From positions 62,001-126,000 of the forward strand of contig UQWL01000002.1 of NCBI GenBank assembly GCA_900544715.1: a stretch of DNA of 64,000 nt. The letters run 5' to 3'. Below the pieces are notes generated by a model, which saw nothing but the letters and a program-made list of their open reading frames with translations, ran no database searches and was not told the DNA's origin. Below are positions 1-7,548 of the stretch, one piece after another. The stretch's first letter is position 1; the number at the start of each line of letters is the position of its first letter. The position numbers and the translations under genes were made by a program. This stretch comes from an uncultured Oscillospiraceae bacterium (GTDB taxonomy: Bacteria; Bacillota; Clostridia; Oscillospirales; Acutalibacteraceae).

Positions 1-2079
1 CAGACCTCTATTTCCGACGCGGAGGTGGAGTATGCAGAGAAGGACGGCTCCTTCTGGCATGTGCGCTACCCGTTTGCGGATGGCAGCGGCTATGTTGAGC
101 TTGCAACCACTCGTCCGGAAACAATGCTCGGCGATACGGCCGTGGCCGTCCATCCGGAGGATGAGCGCTATCGGAGCCTGGTGGGCAAAAAACTGATCCT
201 GCCCCTGGTCAATAAGGAAATCCCGCTGATCGCGGATGAATATGTGGAAATGGATTTCGGAACCGGCGTGGTGAAAATTACGCCCGCCCACGACCCGAAC
301 GACTTTGAGGTTGGCCTGCGGCACAATCTCGAAGTCATCAACGTGATGACGGACGACGGCCATATGACAGAAGCGTGCGGCAAATATGCGGGCATGGATA
401 TTTACGAGTGCCGCAAAGAAATCGTCAAAGATCTGGAGGCGGGCGGATATCTCGTCAAGGTCGAGCCGATGAAGCACAATGTCGGCTCGTGCTACCGCTG
501 CCACACAACGGTCGAGCCGCGCGTTTCCAAGCAGTGGTTCGTCAAAATGGAGCCGCTTGCAAAGCCCGCGATCGATATCGTGCGTGATGGCACGGTGAAG
601 TTTATCCCGGAGCGGATGAGCAAGGTTTATTTCAATTGGATGGATAACATCAAGGATTGGTGCATTTCCCGTCAGCTCTGGTGGGGCCATCGGATCCCCG
701 CCTGGTATTGCCCGGATTGCGGCGAGCTGATCGTCAGTCGGGAGGAGCCAACGGCGTGCCCGAAGTGCGGCTCTCAAAAAATCGTGCAGGATCCGGATAC
801 GCTTGACACCTGGTTTTCCTCTGCGCTCTGGCCGTTTTCCACCCTCGGCTGGCCGGATGAAACGCCGGAGCTTGAGCACTATTATCCGACCAACACGCTG
901 GTCACCGGCTACGATATCATTTTCTTCTGGGTGGCGCGCATGATTTTTTCCGCATGCGAATACACTGGGGAGAAACCGTTTGATACCGTGCTGATCCATG
1001 GACTCGTGCGGGATGCGCAGGGGCGCAAGATGTCTAAATCCCTTGGCAACGGGATCGACCCGTTGGAAGTGATTGAGCAGTATGGCGCGGATGCGCTGCG
1101 CTTTGCTTTGGCCACAGGCAACAGCCCGGGCAACGATATGCGTTTTTCTGATGAAAAGGTTGAGGCGAGCCGCAATTTTGCCAATAAGATCTGGAACGCG
1201 GCGCGGTTTATCCTTATGAACCTCGGTGAAAATGAGCCGGCCCCGCATCTGCCGGAGGAGCTGGCGTTGGAGGATAAATGGATTCTGAGCCAGTTTAACA
1301 CCGTCGTCAAAGAGGTAACGGATAACCTTGAGAAATTTGAACTCGGCATGGCGGTGCAGAAGCTGTATGATTTCATCTGGGATGTATTCTGCGACTGGTA
1401 TATCGAGCTTGCCAAAATTCGCCTTCAGCAGGGCGGGGAGGCGGCGGAGCCTGCCAAGGCCGTGCTCGTCTATGTGATGAGCAATACGCTCAAACTTTTG
1501 CACCCCTTCATGCCGTTTATTACGGAGGAGATTTGGCAGACGCTTCCGCATGACGGCGAGGCGATTCTCGTTTCCCCATGGCCGGTTTATGATCCTTCGC
1601 TCGCTTTCTCCGCGGAGGAGGCGCAGATGGAGCGCATTATGCAGGCCATCCGCGCAGTGCGCAACCGCCGCAGCGAAATGAATGTTCCGCCCTCCAAAAA
1701 GGCGCATGTCTATATCGAAACGGCGGATGAGGAGACCTTCCGCGGCGCGGCTGTGTTTTTCCAGCGGCTCGCTTATGCCTCCGAGGTGACGGTTGGCTCC
1801 TCCTTTGATATCCCCGGCGCTGTGCTGATTGTGGCGGATAGCGCGCGGCTCTATATCCCGATGGGTGAGCTGGTGGATTTAGCGGCGGAAAAGGCGCGCT
1901 TGACAAAAGAGCTGGAGAATACGCAAAAGCAGCTTACAGGCGTGCAGGCAAAGCTCAATAACAAGCAGTTCACCTCGAAAGCTCCGGCGCATATCGTGCA
2001 GAATCAGCGCGATGCGGCGGCGAAGCTGGAAGAAAAAATCCAGATGCTGGAGCAGAGCCTTGCGGAAATGGAAGGCTAA
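1..2079 (+). CDS. valS: Valine--tRNA ligase, C-terminal part (5' end outside window)
   Basis: Charges tRNA-Val with valine in the cytoplasm. The reading frame is open from base 1, so the N-terminus, including the HIGH motif, lies upstream; about 690 of the usual 880 residues are present. Visible parts in order: most of the CP1 editing domain (LATTRPETMLGDTAVAVHP, ITPAHDPNDFEVG), the class I catalytic core with KMSKS at bases 1027-1041, the anticodon-binding helical domain, and the C-terminal coiled-coil tRNA-binding arm from about base 1870. A Cys pair set (CPDCGEL ... CPKCGS, about 709-772) is a zinc-knuckle found in many bacterial ValRS. A strong terminator follows at once, so this is the last gene of its transcript. 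No T-box can be judged because the upstream region is missing. Confidence 0.97.
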   Translation, partial: QTSISDAEVEYAEKDGSFWHVRYPFADGSGYVELATTRPETMLGDTAVAVHPEDERYRSLVGKKLILPLVNKEIPLIADEYVEMDFGTGVVKITPAHDPNDFEVGLRHNLEVINVMTDDGHMTEACGKYAGMDIYECRKEIVKDLEAGGYLVKVEPMKHNVGSCYRCHTTVEPRVSKQWFVKMEPLAKPAIDIVRDGTVKFIPERMSKVYFNWMDNIKDWCISRQLWWGHRIPAWYCPDCGELIVSREEPTACPKCGSQKIVQDPDTLDTWFSSALWPFSTLGWPDETPELEHYYPTNTLVTGYDIIFFWVARMIFSACEYTGEKPFDTVLIHGLVRDAQGRKMSKSLGNGIDPLEVIEQYGADALRFALATGNSPGNDMRFSDEKVEASRNFANKIWNAARFILMNLGENEPAPHLPEELALEDKWILSQFNTVVKEVTDNLEKFELGMAVQKLYDFIWDVFCDWYIELAKIRLQQGGEAAEPAKAVLVYVMSNTLKLLHPFMPFITEEIWQTLPHDGEAILVSPWPVYDPSLAFSAEEAQMERIMQAIRAVRNRRSEMNVPPSKKAHVYIETADEETFRGAAVFFQRLAYASEVTVGSSFDIPGAVLIVADSARLYIPMGELVDLAAEKARLTKELENTQKQLTGVQAKLNNKQFTSKAPAHIVQNQRDAAAKLEEKIQMLEQSLAEMEG

Positions 2080-2112
2080 GCACAATACACAATGTAAATT
2101 CCATGAAATCAC

Positions 2113-2152
2113 AAAAATTCCCGCAATGTATTTTCATTGCGGGAATTTTTTT
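2113..2152 (+). terminator. Rho-independent terminator of valS
   Basis: A 16-bp perfect inverted repeat (stem arms 2113-2128 and 2135-2150, loop TATTTT) ends in a run of T. It lies 34 bases after the valS stop. Confidence 0.93.
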
Positions 2153-2155
2153 GTG

Positions 2156-2372
2156 ACGTATCATGCAACAAGCAGATTGCTTCCGAGCCCACCGGCACTT
2201 CCTAACGCAGATTGCTGTCCTTTCTGTATATTCGGATTTGTCCATTTTTTTACGGCGCTTTTTTCCTGGCATTTCCCATGCGGCGCTTCACATACTATAG
2301 TCGGCAGGGAGGAAGCAGGGTCTGCTTGAAAAACAGCAGCATGCGAAAGCAATGTGTTTCTGATCCCTGTTA
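2156..2372 (+). other. Non-coding interval, possible small RNA
   Basis: No credible gene is seen on either strand between the valS terminator and the next terminator. The interval carries a 10-base direct repeat (GCAGATTGCT at 2172 and 2207). Distant complementary segments (TCCTAAC 2200-2206 with GTTAGGA 2369-2375; ATTGCT 2211-2216 with AGCAAT 2348-2353) would allow a long closed hairpin, and an orphan terminator sits at its end. A small RNA is possible, but no good promoter is visible and I cannot name a family. Confidence 0.25.
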
Positions 2373-2403
2373 GGACGCTCCCCAGGGGCGTCCGGTCTTT
2401 TTT
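2373..2403 (+). terminator. Orphan intrinsic terminator
   Basis: GGACGC and GCGTCC (2373-2378, 2388-2393) close a GC-rich stem, followed by GGTC and seven T. No protein gene ends upstream on the plus strand after valS, so it may end a small RNA or act as a second valS terminator. Confidence 0.65.
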
Positions 2404-2422
2404 AACGATCATTTTTTCATAT

Positions 2423-2452
2423 GCGCAGCAAAAGTGCTTTCTTTTGCTGCGC
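2423..2452. terminator. Hairpin at the 3' end of the GNAT gene
   Basis: A perfect 12-bp stem (2423-2434, 2441-2452) lies 10 bases beyond the stop of the minus-strand acetyltransferase gene. T-runs flank it only weakly (GTTTTG on plus, ATATG then A-run on minus), so it may act on either strand. Confidence 0.55.
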
Positions 2453-2461
2453 GTTTTGATT

Positions 2462-2746
2462 CTATACTGATTGGCTGGCAAGCAAATCTGCCTGCTCTGG
2501 ATGTGCGTCAAACCATTTTTGCGCATAGGAGCAAACCGGCACGGCTTTTCTGCCAGACCGCCTGAGTTCTTCGGCAGCCATTTGCATGAGTGTGCCCGCC
2601 ACGCCCTGACCACGCAGCGATGGGTCTACGAACGTATGGTCGATCGAAACCGTGTTTCCCTCCAATGCGGGGAAATCCACTTCGGCCAGCCGTTCTCCAG
2701 CCTTACTTTGGGCATAAATTTTGTGTTCCTCTACAATAAATTGCAT
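2462..2746 (-). CDS. GNAT-family N-acetyltransferase, YjdJ-like
   Basis: A 94-residue mini-GNAT of the GNAT_3 (YjdJ) type. It holds the acetyl-CoA pyrophosphate-binding signature DPSLRGQGVAGTLM in the middle, then a helix and a closing strand (AVPVCSYAQKWFDAHPE). Such small GNATs are common in Firmicutes and their acceptors are mostly unknown. I place the start at the second Met (MQFIVEEHK): the ribosome binding site AAAGGAG lies inside the longer frame and 8 bases before this ATG, whereas the earlier ATG at 2767 has none. It shares its orientation with the Nudix gene 38 bases upstream, so the two may be co-transcribed. Confidence 0.85.
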   Translation of the reverse strand: MQFIVEEHKIYAQSKAGERLAEVDFPALEGNTVSIDHTFVDPSLRGQGVAGTLMQMAAEELRRSGRKAVPVCSYAQKWFDAHPEQADLLASQSV

Positions 2747-2784
2747 GGCAGCCACTCCTTTGCTCATTTTATTTTACCTGGTTT

Positions 2785-3279
2785 CTATGCCGCTTCCACC
2801 AGCGACAGGATTTCTTCTATCTCCGGGTATCGAAATAGTTTGCCCGTTTCCAGCAAGGTTCGAAACGCAATGGGAGACACCCATTTTGCCCGCGCCACTT
2901 CTTCTGCCTGTAACTGGAAGCGTTCCATAGGCGTATCGTCCTGCACCAAATAGATATCCCACAATAATTCTCCGCGCGGGATCCTTTTTAAAAATTGAAT
3001 TTGAGAGAGAGTAACGCAGAGGCCAAGCTCTTCCCTGATTTCCCGGATACATCCTTGCTCCGTGTTTTCTCCAGCGATCATCCGCCCGGTTGTCAACCCC
3101 CAAACGCCCGGCAGAATTTCACATTGTGCACTGCGCTGCTGGATCAGAATTTCCCCGCGGCTGTTTTTGATCCATGCCTCCATCGCCGGGTGATATTCAC
3201 CGGGCTCAAAAAAGGCGCCTTTGGGCCGGATTTGGCCGGTTCGGTCGCCGTAGACATTACATACGTCCCAGTATTCCAT
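2785..3279 (-). CDS. Nudix hydrolase, 164 aa
   Basis: Hydrolyses a nucleoside diphosphate linked to another group; the substrate cannot be read from sequence. The full Nudix box is present: G65, E71, R79, E80, E83, E84, G86 in the order GX5EX7REXXEEXG, so a metal-dependent active site is expected. An N-terminal region resembling the IPP-isomerase-like Nudix subgroup (WDVCNVYGDRTG, then AMEAWIKNSRGEILIQQRS) suggests relation to the YfcD/Idi-like branch (family inference). Start ATG follows AAAGGATG at suitable spacing. Lies directly before the GNAT gene on the minus strand and convergent to nothing; divergent from yajC. Confidence 0.9.
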   Translation of the reverse strand: MEYWDVCNVYGDRTGQIRPKGAFFEPGEYHPAMEAWIKNSRGEILIQQRSAQCEILPGVWGLTTGRMIAGENTEQGCIREIREELGLCVTLSQIQFLKRIPRGELLWDIYLVQDDTPMERFQLQAEEVARAKWVSPIAFRTLLETGKLFRYPEIEEILSLVEAA

Positions 3280-3348
3280 ATGGATTCATCCTTTTTGCGC
3301 GTTTGTATTTCTTGCGTGCTTTTTATAGTACAATCTGTATTTTGATGC

Positions 3349-3377
3349 TTGCATATTCCTTTTGTTACAGGTATAAT
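3349..3377 (+). promoter_or_regulatory. Likely yajC promoter
   Basis: TTGCAT (3349-3354), 17 bases, TATAAT (3372-3377), 35 bases before the yajC start. Confidence 0.75.
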
Positions 3378-3412
3378 AGCAGTATTATAAAAATCATGGA
3401 GGTAGCAATTGA

Positions 3413-3892
3413 ATGATAGCATTCCATTTATTAACTTCAGGCAGCGGTACGGCGTCCTCATCCCCGTTTACCATGATCCTTTTAATGGTCGCCATGTTCG
3501 CGATTATGTATTTTGTCATGATCCGTCCGCAGAAGAAGCAGCAGAAAAAAGAGCAGGAGATGCGCGATAGCCTTCAGGTAGGCGATGAAATCACAACAAT
3601 TGGCGGGATTATGGGCCGCGTTGTCACGGTCAAAGAGGATTCCCTGATTATTGAAACCGGCGCAGACCGCAATAAGATGCGTGTTGCACGTTGGGCTGTG
3701 CAGACAAATAACACCGCGAATGAAAAGCTTGCCGCCGAGCGTGAGGCCGCACAGGCTAAGGCGCAGGAGGAGCGTGCAAAGCGTTCTGCCGAGGAGGGCG
3801 GTAAAAAACGCCGCGGCAGGAAAAAAGATCTGGACGAAGTGTCTTCCGCAAAGGCGGAAGAGACTGCACAGGCGAAAAAAGACGAAGAATAA
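3413..3892 (+). CDS. yajC: Preprotein translocase subunit YajC
   Basis: Accessory membrane subunit of the Sec holotranslocase. A single membrane helix (about residues 19-38, FTMILLMVAMFAIMYFVMIRP) is followed by the conserved RPQKKQQKKEQEMRDSL segment and the small YajC beta domain (VGDEITTIGGIMGRVV ... DSLIIETG). The C-terminal third is a charged Lys/Glu/Ala tail typical of clostridial YajC, ending about 60 residues after the core; 159 residues in all, longer than E. coli YajC (110). GGAGG lies 10 bases before the ATG. The TIGR04086 membrane protein gene follows after 63 bases with a hairpin between them. Confidence 0.93.
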   Translation: MIAFHLLTSGSGTASSSPFTMILLMVAMFAIMYFVMIRPQKKQQKKEQEMRDSLQVGDEITTIGGIMGRVVTVKEDSLIIETGADRNKMRVARWAVQTNNTANEKLAAEREAAQAKAQEERAKRSAEEGGKKRRGRKKDLDEVSSAKAEETAQAKKDEE

Positions 3893-3910
3893 TTTCCGGC
3901 ATATCCTTAG

Positions 3911-3955
3911 GATTCCCCTCATATTCTTTATCAGAGAATGTGAGGGGGATTTTTT
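3911..3955 (+). terminator. Hairpin with T-run overlapping the next gene's ribosome binding site
   Basis: Arms 3911-3927 and about 3934-3950 form a long stem with one mismatch, directly followed by six T and then the ATG of the next gene at 3956. The 3' arm contains GAGGGGG, the only ribosome binding site of that gene. The element therefore looks like a terminator that also hides the translation start. Confidence 0.75.
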
Positions 3956-4369
3956 ATGAGCAAAGGGAAAAAGAAAAATGCATCTGAGCAAAATGAAGCA
4001 CGCGCGCTACTCCTGCGTATTGTGATTGGCTTTATAGTGGGCATGATTGTCATGCTCCTGATGATAGCAATTTTTTCTTCTATTATTGTAAAATCCGACC
4101 TTACAGGAGCGGTCGTTTATGTTTTGGGCCTGTTGGCATGCTGCTTTGCCGCTTTTTTATCCGGCTTTGTCGTAACGAGGCCGTTTCACAAAAAGGGCCT
4201 TCCCTTCGGCATTCTGGCTGCTCTTCCGTTGACGGCAGTTGCCTGCATCATGGCGTTGGCGGCAAATCATGGTTCGGTCGGCGCCCATTTTTACATCATG
4301 GCCGCCGTCATGCTGCTGTGCGGCGCGCTGGGAGGAATTTTTGCGGCAAACCTGCGTAAATTTAAATAG
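3956..4369 (+). CDS. TIGR04086-type four-helix membrane protein
   Basis: A 137-residue integral membrane protein with a short Lys-rich N-terminus (SKGKKKN) and four predicted membrane helices (about residues 20-42, 53-72, 82-101, 108-131). Length, topology and position directly after yajC match the TIGR04086 family of Firmicutes, whose function is not known to me. Start choice is forced: the ATG lies right after a hairpin whose 3' arm supplies GAGGGGG. No catalytic motif is visible. Read-through from yajC would be controlled by that hairpin. Confidence 0.8.
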   Translation: MSKGKKKNASEQNEARALLLRIVIGFIVGMIVMLLMIAIFSSIIVKSDLTGAVVYVLGLLACCFAAFLSGFVVTRPFHKKGLPFGILAALPLTAVACIMALAANHGSVGAHFYIMAAVMLLCGALGGIFAANLRKFK

Positions 4370-4387
4370 CGGCGTTTCTGACCGCAG

Positions 4388-4990
4388 CTATTCCGCATAT
4401 TCGCGTATGCGCAGGGGGAGGCCGGCTTCCCGCGCCACCCTTTTGCATTCCGCCAGCTCCTGTTCTGAGATGCAGTCTACCACGGAGAGAACGGCTTCCG
4501 GCAGCAGGCGTTTGCATTCCCTGGCAAAGGTTAACATTGCGTCAAAGGCGGCTTCCCCAAAGCTTGGTCGGCACAGCCGGTTATAAGAGGCAGCGTCCGG
4601 CGCGTTTAAGCTGATCGAAACAGAATCCACCAGGTGCCTGAGCAGGCACGCCGTGGGAAAGCCATGGATGAGGTCGCTCAAACCGTTGGTGTTGACCCGG
4701 ATCATACAGTCCGGGTCTTTTTCTTTGAGGTATTTACACACCGCAAGCAGCAGATCAATGCGCTCCAGCGGCTCGCCGTATCCGCAGAATACGACCGTTT
4801 GATAACGGGAGAGCTCCTTCTGCCCAAACGCTTGGATCACCTCGTCAAAATCGGGCTCATGCTCCAGCCATAGATCGTCCCCGGTTCCCACGCTTTTGCT
4901 CTTTTGGCGGATGCAAAAAGAGCAGCGGCAGGGACAGCGGTTGGTCAGGTTGACATAAAGATTACTTCCCAGCTCATATAGAATGGTCAT
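4388..4990 (-). CDS. Radical SAM protein, TatD-associated type (200 aa)
   Basis: A short radical SAM enzyme. The [4Fe-4S]-binding CX3CX2C is C19, C23, C26 within NRCPCRCSFC; a GGE-like SAM-binding strand appears as FCGYGEPLER, and later strands SVSISLNAPD and VDCISEQE complete a partial TIM barrel. Length and the N-terminal LYVNLTNRCPCRCSFCIR resemble the TIGR04038 group, often encoded beside or fused to TatD nucleases; no TatD is adjacent here. The reaction is unknown. GGGAGG precedes the ATG by 7 bases. Convergent to the TIGR04086 gene with only 18 bases between stops. Confidence 0.85.
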   Translation of the reverse strand: MTILYELGSNLYVNLTNRCPCRCSFCIRQKSKSVGTGDDLWLEHEPDFDEVIQAFGQKELSRYQTVVFCGYGEPLERIDLLLAVCKYLKEKDPDCMIRVNTNGLSDLIHGFPTACLLRHLVDSVSISLNAPDAASYNRLCRPSFGEAAFDAMLTFARECKRLLPEAVLSVVDCISEQELAECKRVAREAGLPLRIREYAE

Positions 4991-5146
4991 GAAGCACCTC
5001 CCGCTTATAACAGCTTTTTTAATATGGTAGCATAGGTACGTGAAAAATACAATGTTTTATCCAGATGCTTGAAATTAATTCGCTTGAAAATATATCCAAT
5101 TATATAATAAATTTATATATATTTAATATTTTTTTGCCTTAAGACA

Positions 5147-5175
5147 TTGCTTTATCCCCTTATATTTATTATGAT
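5147..5175 (+). promoter_or_regulatory. Promoter of the exported-protein gene
   Basis: TTGCTT (5147-5152), 17 bases, TATGAT (5170-5175) in a very AT-rich 230-base upstream region. A small inverted repeat (TAGGCT/AGCCTA) follows in the leader just before the ribosome binding site. Confidence 0.6.
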
Positions 5176-5222
5176 AAATATAGGCTCGCTATAAGCCTAA
5201 AAATTTTGAGAGGATAGAGAAT

Positions 5223-7415
5223 ATGTTGAAGATCAAAAAAGGACTTGCTGTATTGCTGGCCTTGACGATTGTGTTCAGCTTTACGACGGCTTTAGCTGCC
5301 GACAAACCGCTTCGCTATACGTCACCGTCGGGCAACTATACGGCAGAAAAGTTTTCCCATCCGGATACAGGTGTGGGAGAGGTTGATGGTATCATTGAGT
5401 ATGACAGCGGAGTCAATGACCGCGGTCAGAATTATTCCTGGTCCGCCGTTGGGTATGGAGATTATATGTATGTTGGCACATGCTATGCTGCAATCGCCAC
5501 AACGATTAATATTATGGCCAAGCAAAGCGGAATGGATCCTGATGTGTTCAAGGCCGGAATTGACGCTCTTTTTAATGGAACGCTCTATATGGGAGATAAA
5601 GAAAACAATCCCACCGGTGCGCAGCGTAGTATTCTAGTGCGTGTGAATGTGCGTACTGGTGAAGTGAAGATGGTCGCGGAGCCCAAAGCGATGGGTGGTT
5701 ACCGCGCAGCGACGATTTTTAATGGGAAACTTTATTTTGCAGCGGCATCTGCACCACCTTATTTGCTGGAAATTGACCCGGAGAATAACGATAGCACAAA
5801 GATTGTTTACACCAGTGAGAAACCGAGCAATCCTTTTGTGTCTGTGAGTATCCGCGGCTTGACGTCTGTCAATGGGATGCTGATCGCCAGCATGATCGGT
5901 AATAACGGAACATATATTGTGGCCTCCAAGAATCCCTCCGAGGGACAGGCATCCTTTGAAACGATCGGCACGCAGGAGGATCTGCTCGATTATCCTGCTT
6001 ATATGTATAACGACAGCATTTTCGGCGGCGCGATCTGGGATATGATCGGCTTCCAAGACAAGCTCTATTTTACCGTCGTTACCGGCAAGGCAGGCAATAA
6101 GCAGGCGTTTGCCATGTTCTGCGGGGAGCAGGATGAGGCGACGGGCAAATGGTCCTACCGCCTGATCATTGGCGATGAAGCGGACGGGGCCCGTTATCCC
6201 TTTGGCCTGGGCGCGGACCGTTCCGGCGCGGCAAATCTGATCGTGCACGACGGCTATCTTTACATTGGTGGCTATAACGACCCGATGATCGCGCTGCCCG
6301 GCGCACTTCAGATGGATTTTGAGGAGCTTTATAAGGATCTGGATTCTCCCGTCTGCCTATGGCGGATGGATGCTCAGGAGAATATTGAGCTGGTGGCGGG
6401 CGAAGCCAACGAACTTTTCCCGGAGGTCAAGGGGAATCTGGGCCCTGGCCTTGGCAGCAATCTCAATCAGTATGTCTGGCGCATGGAGAGCTATAACGGA
6501 AAGCTCTATGTTGGTACTTTTGATATCGGCGGCCTTGCTTATCCGCTGATGCAGTTTACCAATGGAGATATTCTTCACCGTACACCGGATGAGTGGAAAA
6601 CGCAGTTTGAGTATATCATCAAATTGTTGAATCTCCTGCTTCAGAATGATGCTAAGGTGGCTCGTAGTGCCGAGATTTCCACGATGGTCGCTACGATGCA
6701 GAGCATGTCATCTCTGCTTGATAAGGGCGGTGCGAATGATCTCGCCTCAACCGAAAAATTCTATTCTCTGCTGCAGAAGGCGGTTGCCCTTTATGAAAAG
6801 GTCCGCGACTATCTGCCGGAGTCAGTGACCGAAAAGCTGGATGACATCTTTAATCAGGATACAGTAGATAATTTCTATTATTTTATCGGCGTGTGTAAAT
6901 ATCTGAGCAAAGGTGAGCGCGGCTTTGATCTTTTGGTGTCTGAAGACGGCGTCAATTTTGATGTTATTACCCGAAATGGCTTTGGCGACCCCTACAATCA
7001 CGGCTGCCGCGTATTTGCCAAAACGGATGCCGGGCTGTGCCTTGGCACGGCAAATCCCTTCTATGGGACGCAGCTTTGGAGGCTGGAGGATTTGACAGAG
7101 GATGTGCAGAACCCTGCCGAAGATGAAACAGCGCCGACTCCATCACAGCCGGATGCCTCCAGCCCGGATGCTCCTGATTCGTCTGACCAAACACAGGCGG
7201 ATACAGAGCAACCGGATGCTACGCAGAAGCCGGATTTAGCCGACCGGCAGGATGAAACGGAGCAGGGGGCCAGCCAGAATGAGGAGACAGGAACTTCTGT
7301 CGATGAGCCGGATATCCCCGCTACTAGCGAGAGCACGGCGGGAATTGCCCTTGCTTTAACGGCGGTAATGGCCGGAGGCGTGCTTGTGTTTTTGCACCGC
7401 AGGAAAGTAAAATAG
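5223..7415 (+). CDS. Exported, C-terminally anchored protein of unknown function (730 aa)
   Basis: Not recognised as a named family. Sec signal peptide residues 1-25 (KIKK, hydrophobic core, ALA then ADK). The body has repeated short blocks of the kind found in beta-propellers (GDYMYVGT, NGKLYFAAAS, HDGYLYIGG, NGKLYVGTFD, DAGLCLGTANPFYG), spaced 60-100 residues apart, which suggests a propeller domain (inference). A helical insert (about residues 455-560) separates the last blocks; the last block contains SEDGVNFDVITRNGFGDPYN. Residues about 635-700 are Asp/Glu/Pro/Thr/Gln-rich and probably disordered, then a membrane helix and HRRKVK end the protein; there is no LPXTG. It is monocistronic with its own promoter and a hairpin after it. 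Probably displayed on the cell surface. Confidence 0.8.
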   Translation: MLKIKKGLAVLLALTIVFSFTTALAADKPLRYTSPSGNYTAEKFSHPDTGVGEVDGIIEYDSGVNDRGQNYSWSAVGYGDYMYVGTCYAAIATTINIMAKQSGMDPDVFKAGIDALFNGTLYMGDKENNPTGAQRSILVRVNVRTGEVKMVAEPKAMGGYRAATIFNGKLYFAAASAPPYLLEIDPENNDSTKIVYTSEKPSNPFVSVSIRGLTSVNGMLIASMIGNNGTYIVASKNPSEGQASFETIGTQEDLLDYPAYMYNDSIFGGAIWDMIGFQDKLYFTVVTGKAGNKQAFAMFCGEQDEATGKWSYRLIIGDEADGARYPFGLGADRSGAANLIVHDGYLYIGGYNDPMIALPGALQMDFEELYKDLDSPVCLWRMDAQENIELVAGEANELFPEVKGNLGPGLGSNLNQYVWRMESYNGKLYVGTFDIGGLAYPLMQFTNGDILHRTPDEWKTQFEYIIKLLNLLLQNDAKVARSAEISTMVATMQSMSSLLDKGGANDLASTEKFYSLLQKAVALYEKVRDYLPESVTEKLDDIFNQDTVDNFYYFIGVCKYLSKGERGFDLLVSEDGVNFDVITRNGFGDPYNHGCRVFAKTDAGLCLGTANPFYGTQLWRLEDLTEDVQNPAEDETAPTPSQPDASSPDAPDSSDQTQADTEQPDATQKPDLADRQDETEQGASQNEETGTSVDEPDIPATSESTAGIALALTAVMAGGVLVFLHRRKVK

Positions 7416-7447
7416 TGAAACGATAGGAAAGTGAAATCTATAAAAGA

Positions 7448-7484
7448 CGCGCTGCAAACCGGATTATCAACGGTTTGCAGCGCG
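7448..7484. terminator. Perfect hairpin after the exported-protein gene
   Basis: 14-bp perfect GC-rich stem (7448-7461, 7471-7484) with loop GATTATCAA. The T content after the stem is low on both strands, so it may serve both convergent genes. Confidence 0.6.
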
Positions 7485-7548
7485 CTATTATTAATGTCAT
7501 TCTGGCCGCACCTCTGGCAGTTGATGCTGTCGGCTTGCGACTATTTTT

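Noticed and set aside
2300..2330. GGAAGCAG resembling the loop of the signal recognition particle RNA
   Set aside because: The GGAA tetraloop and its closing pairs are missing.
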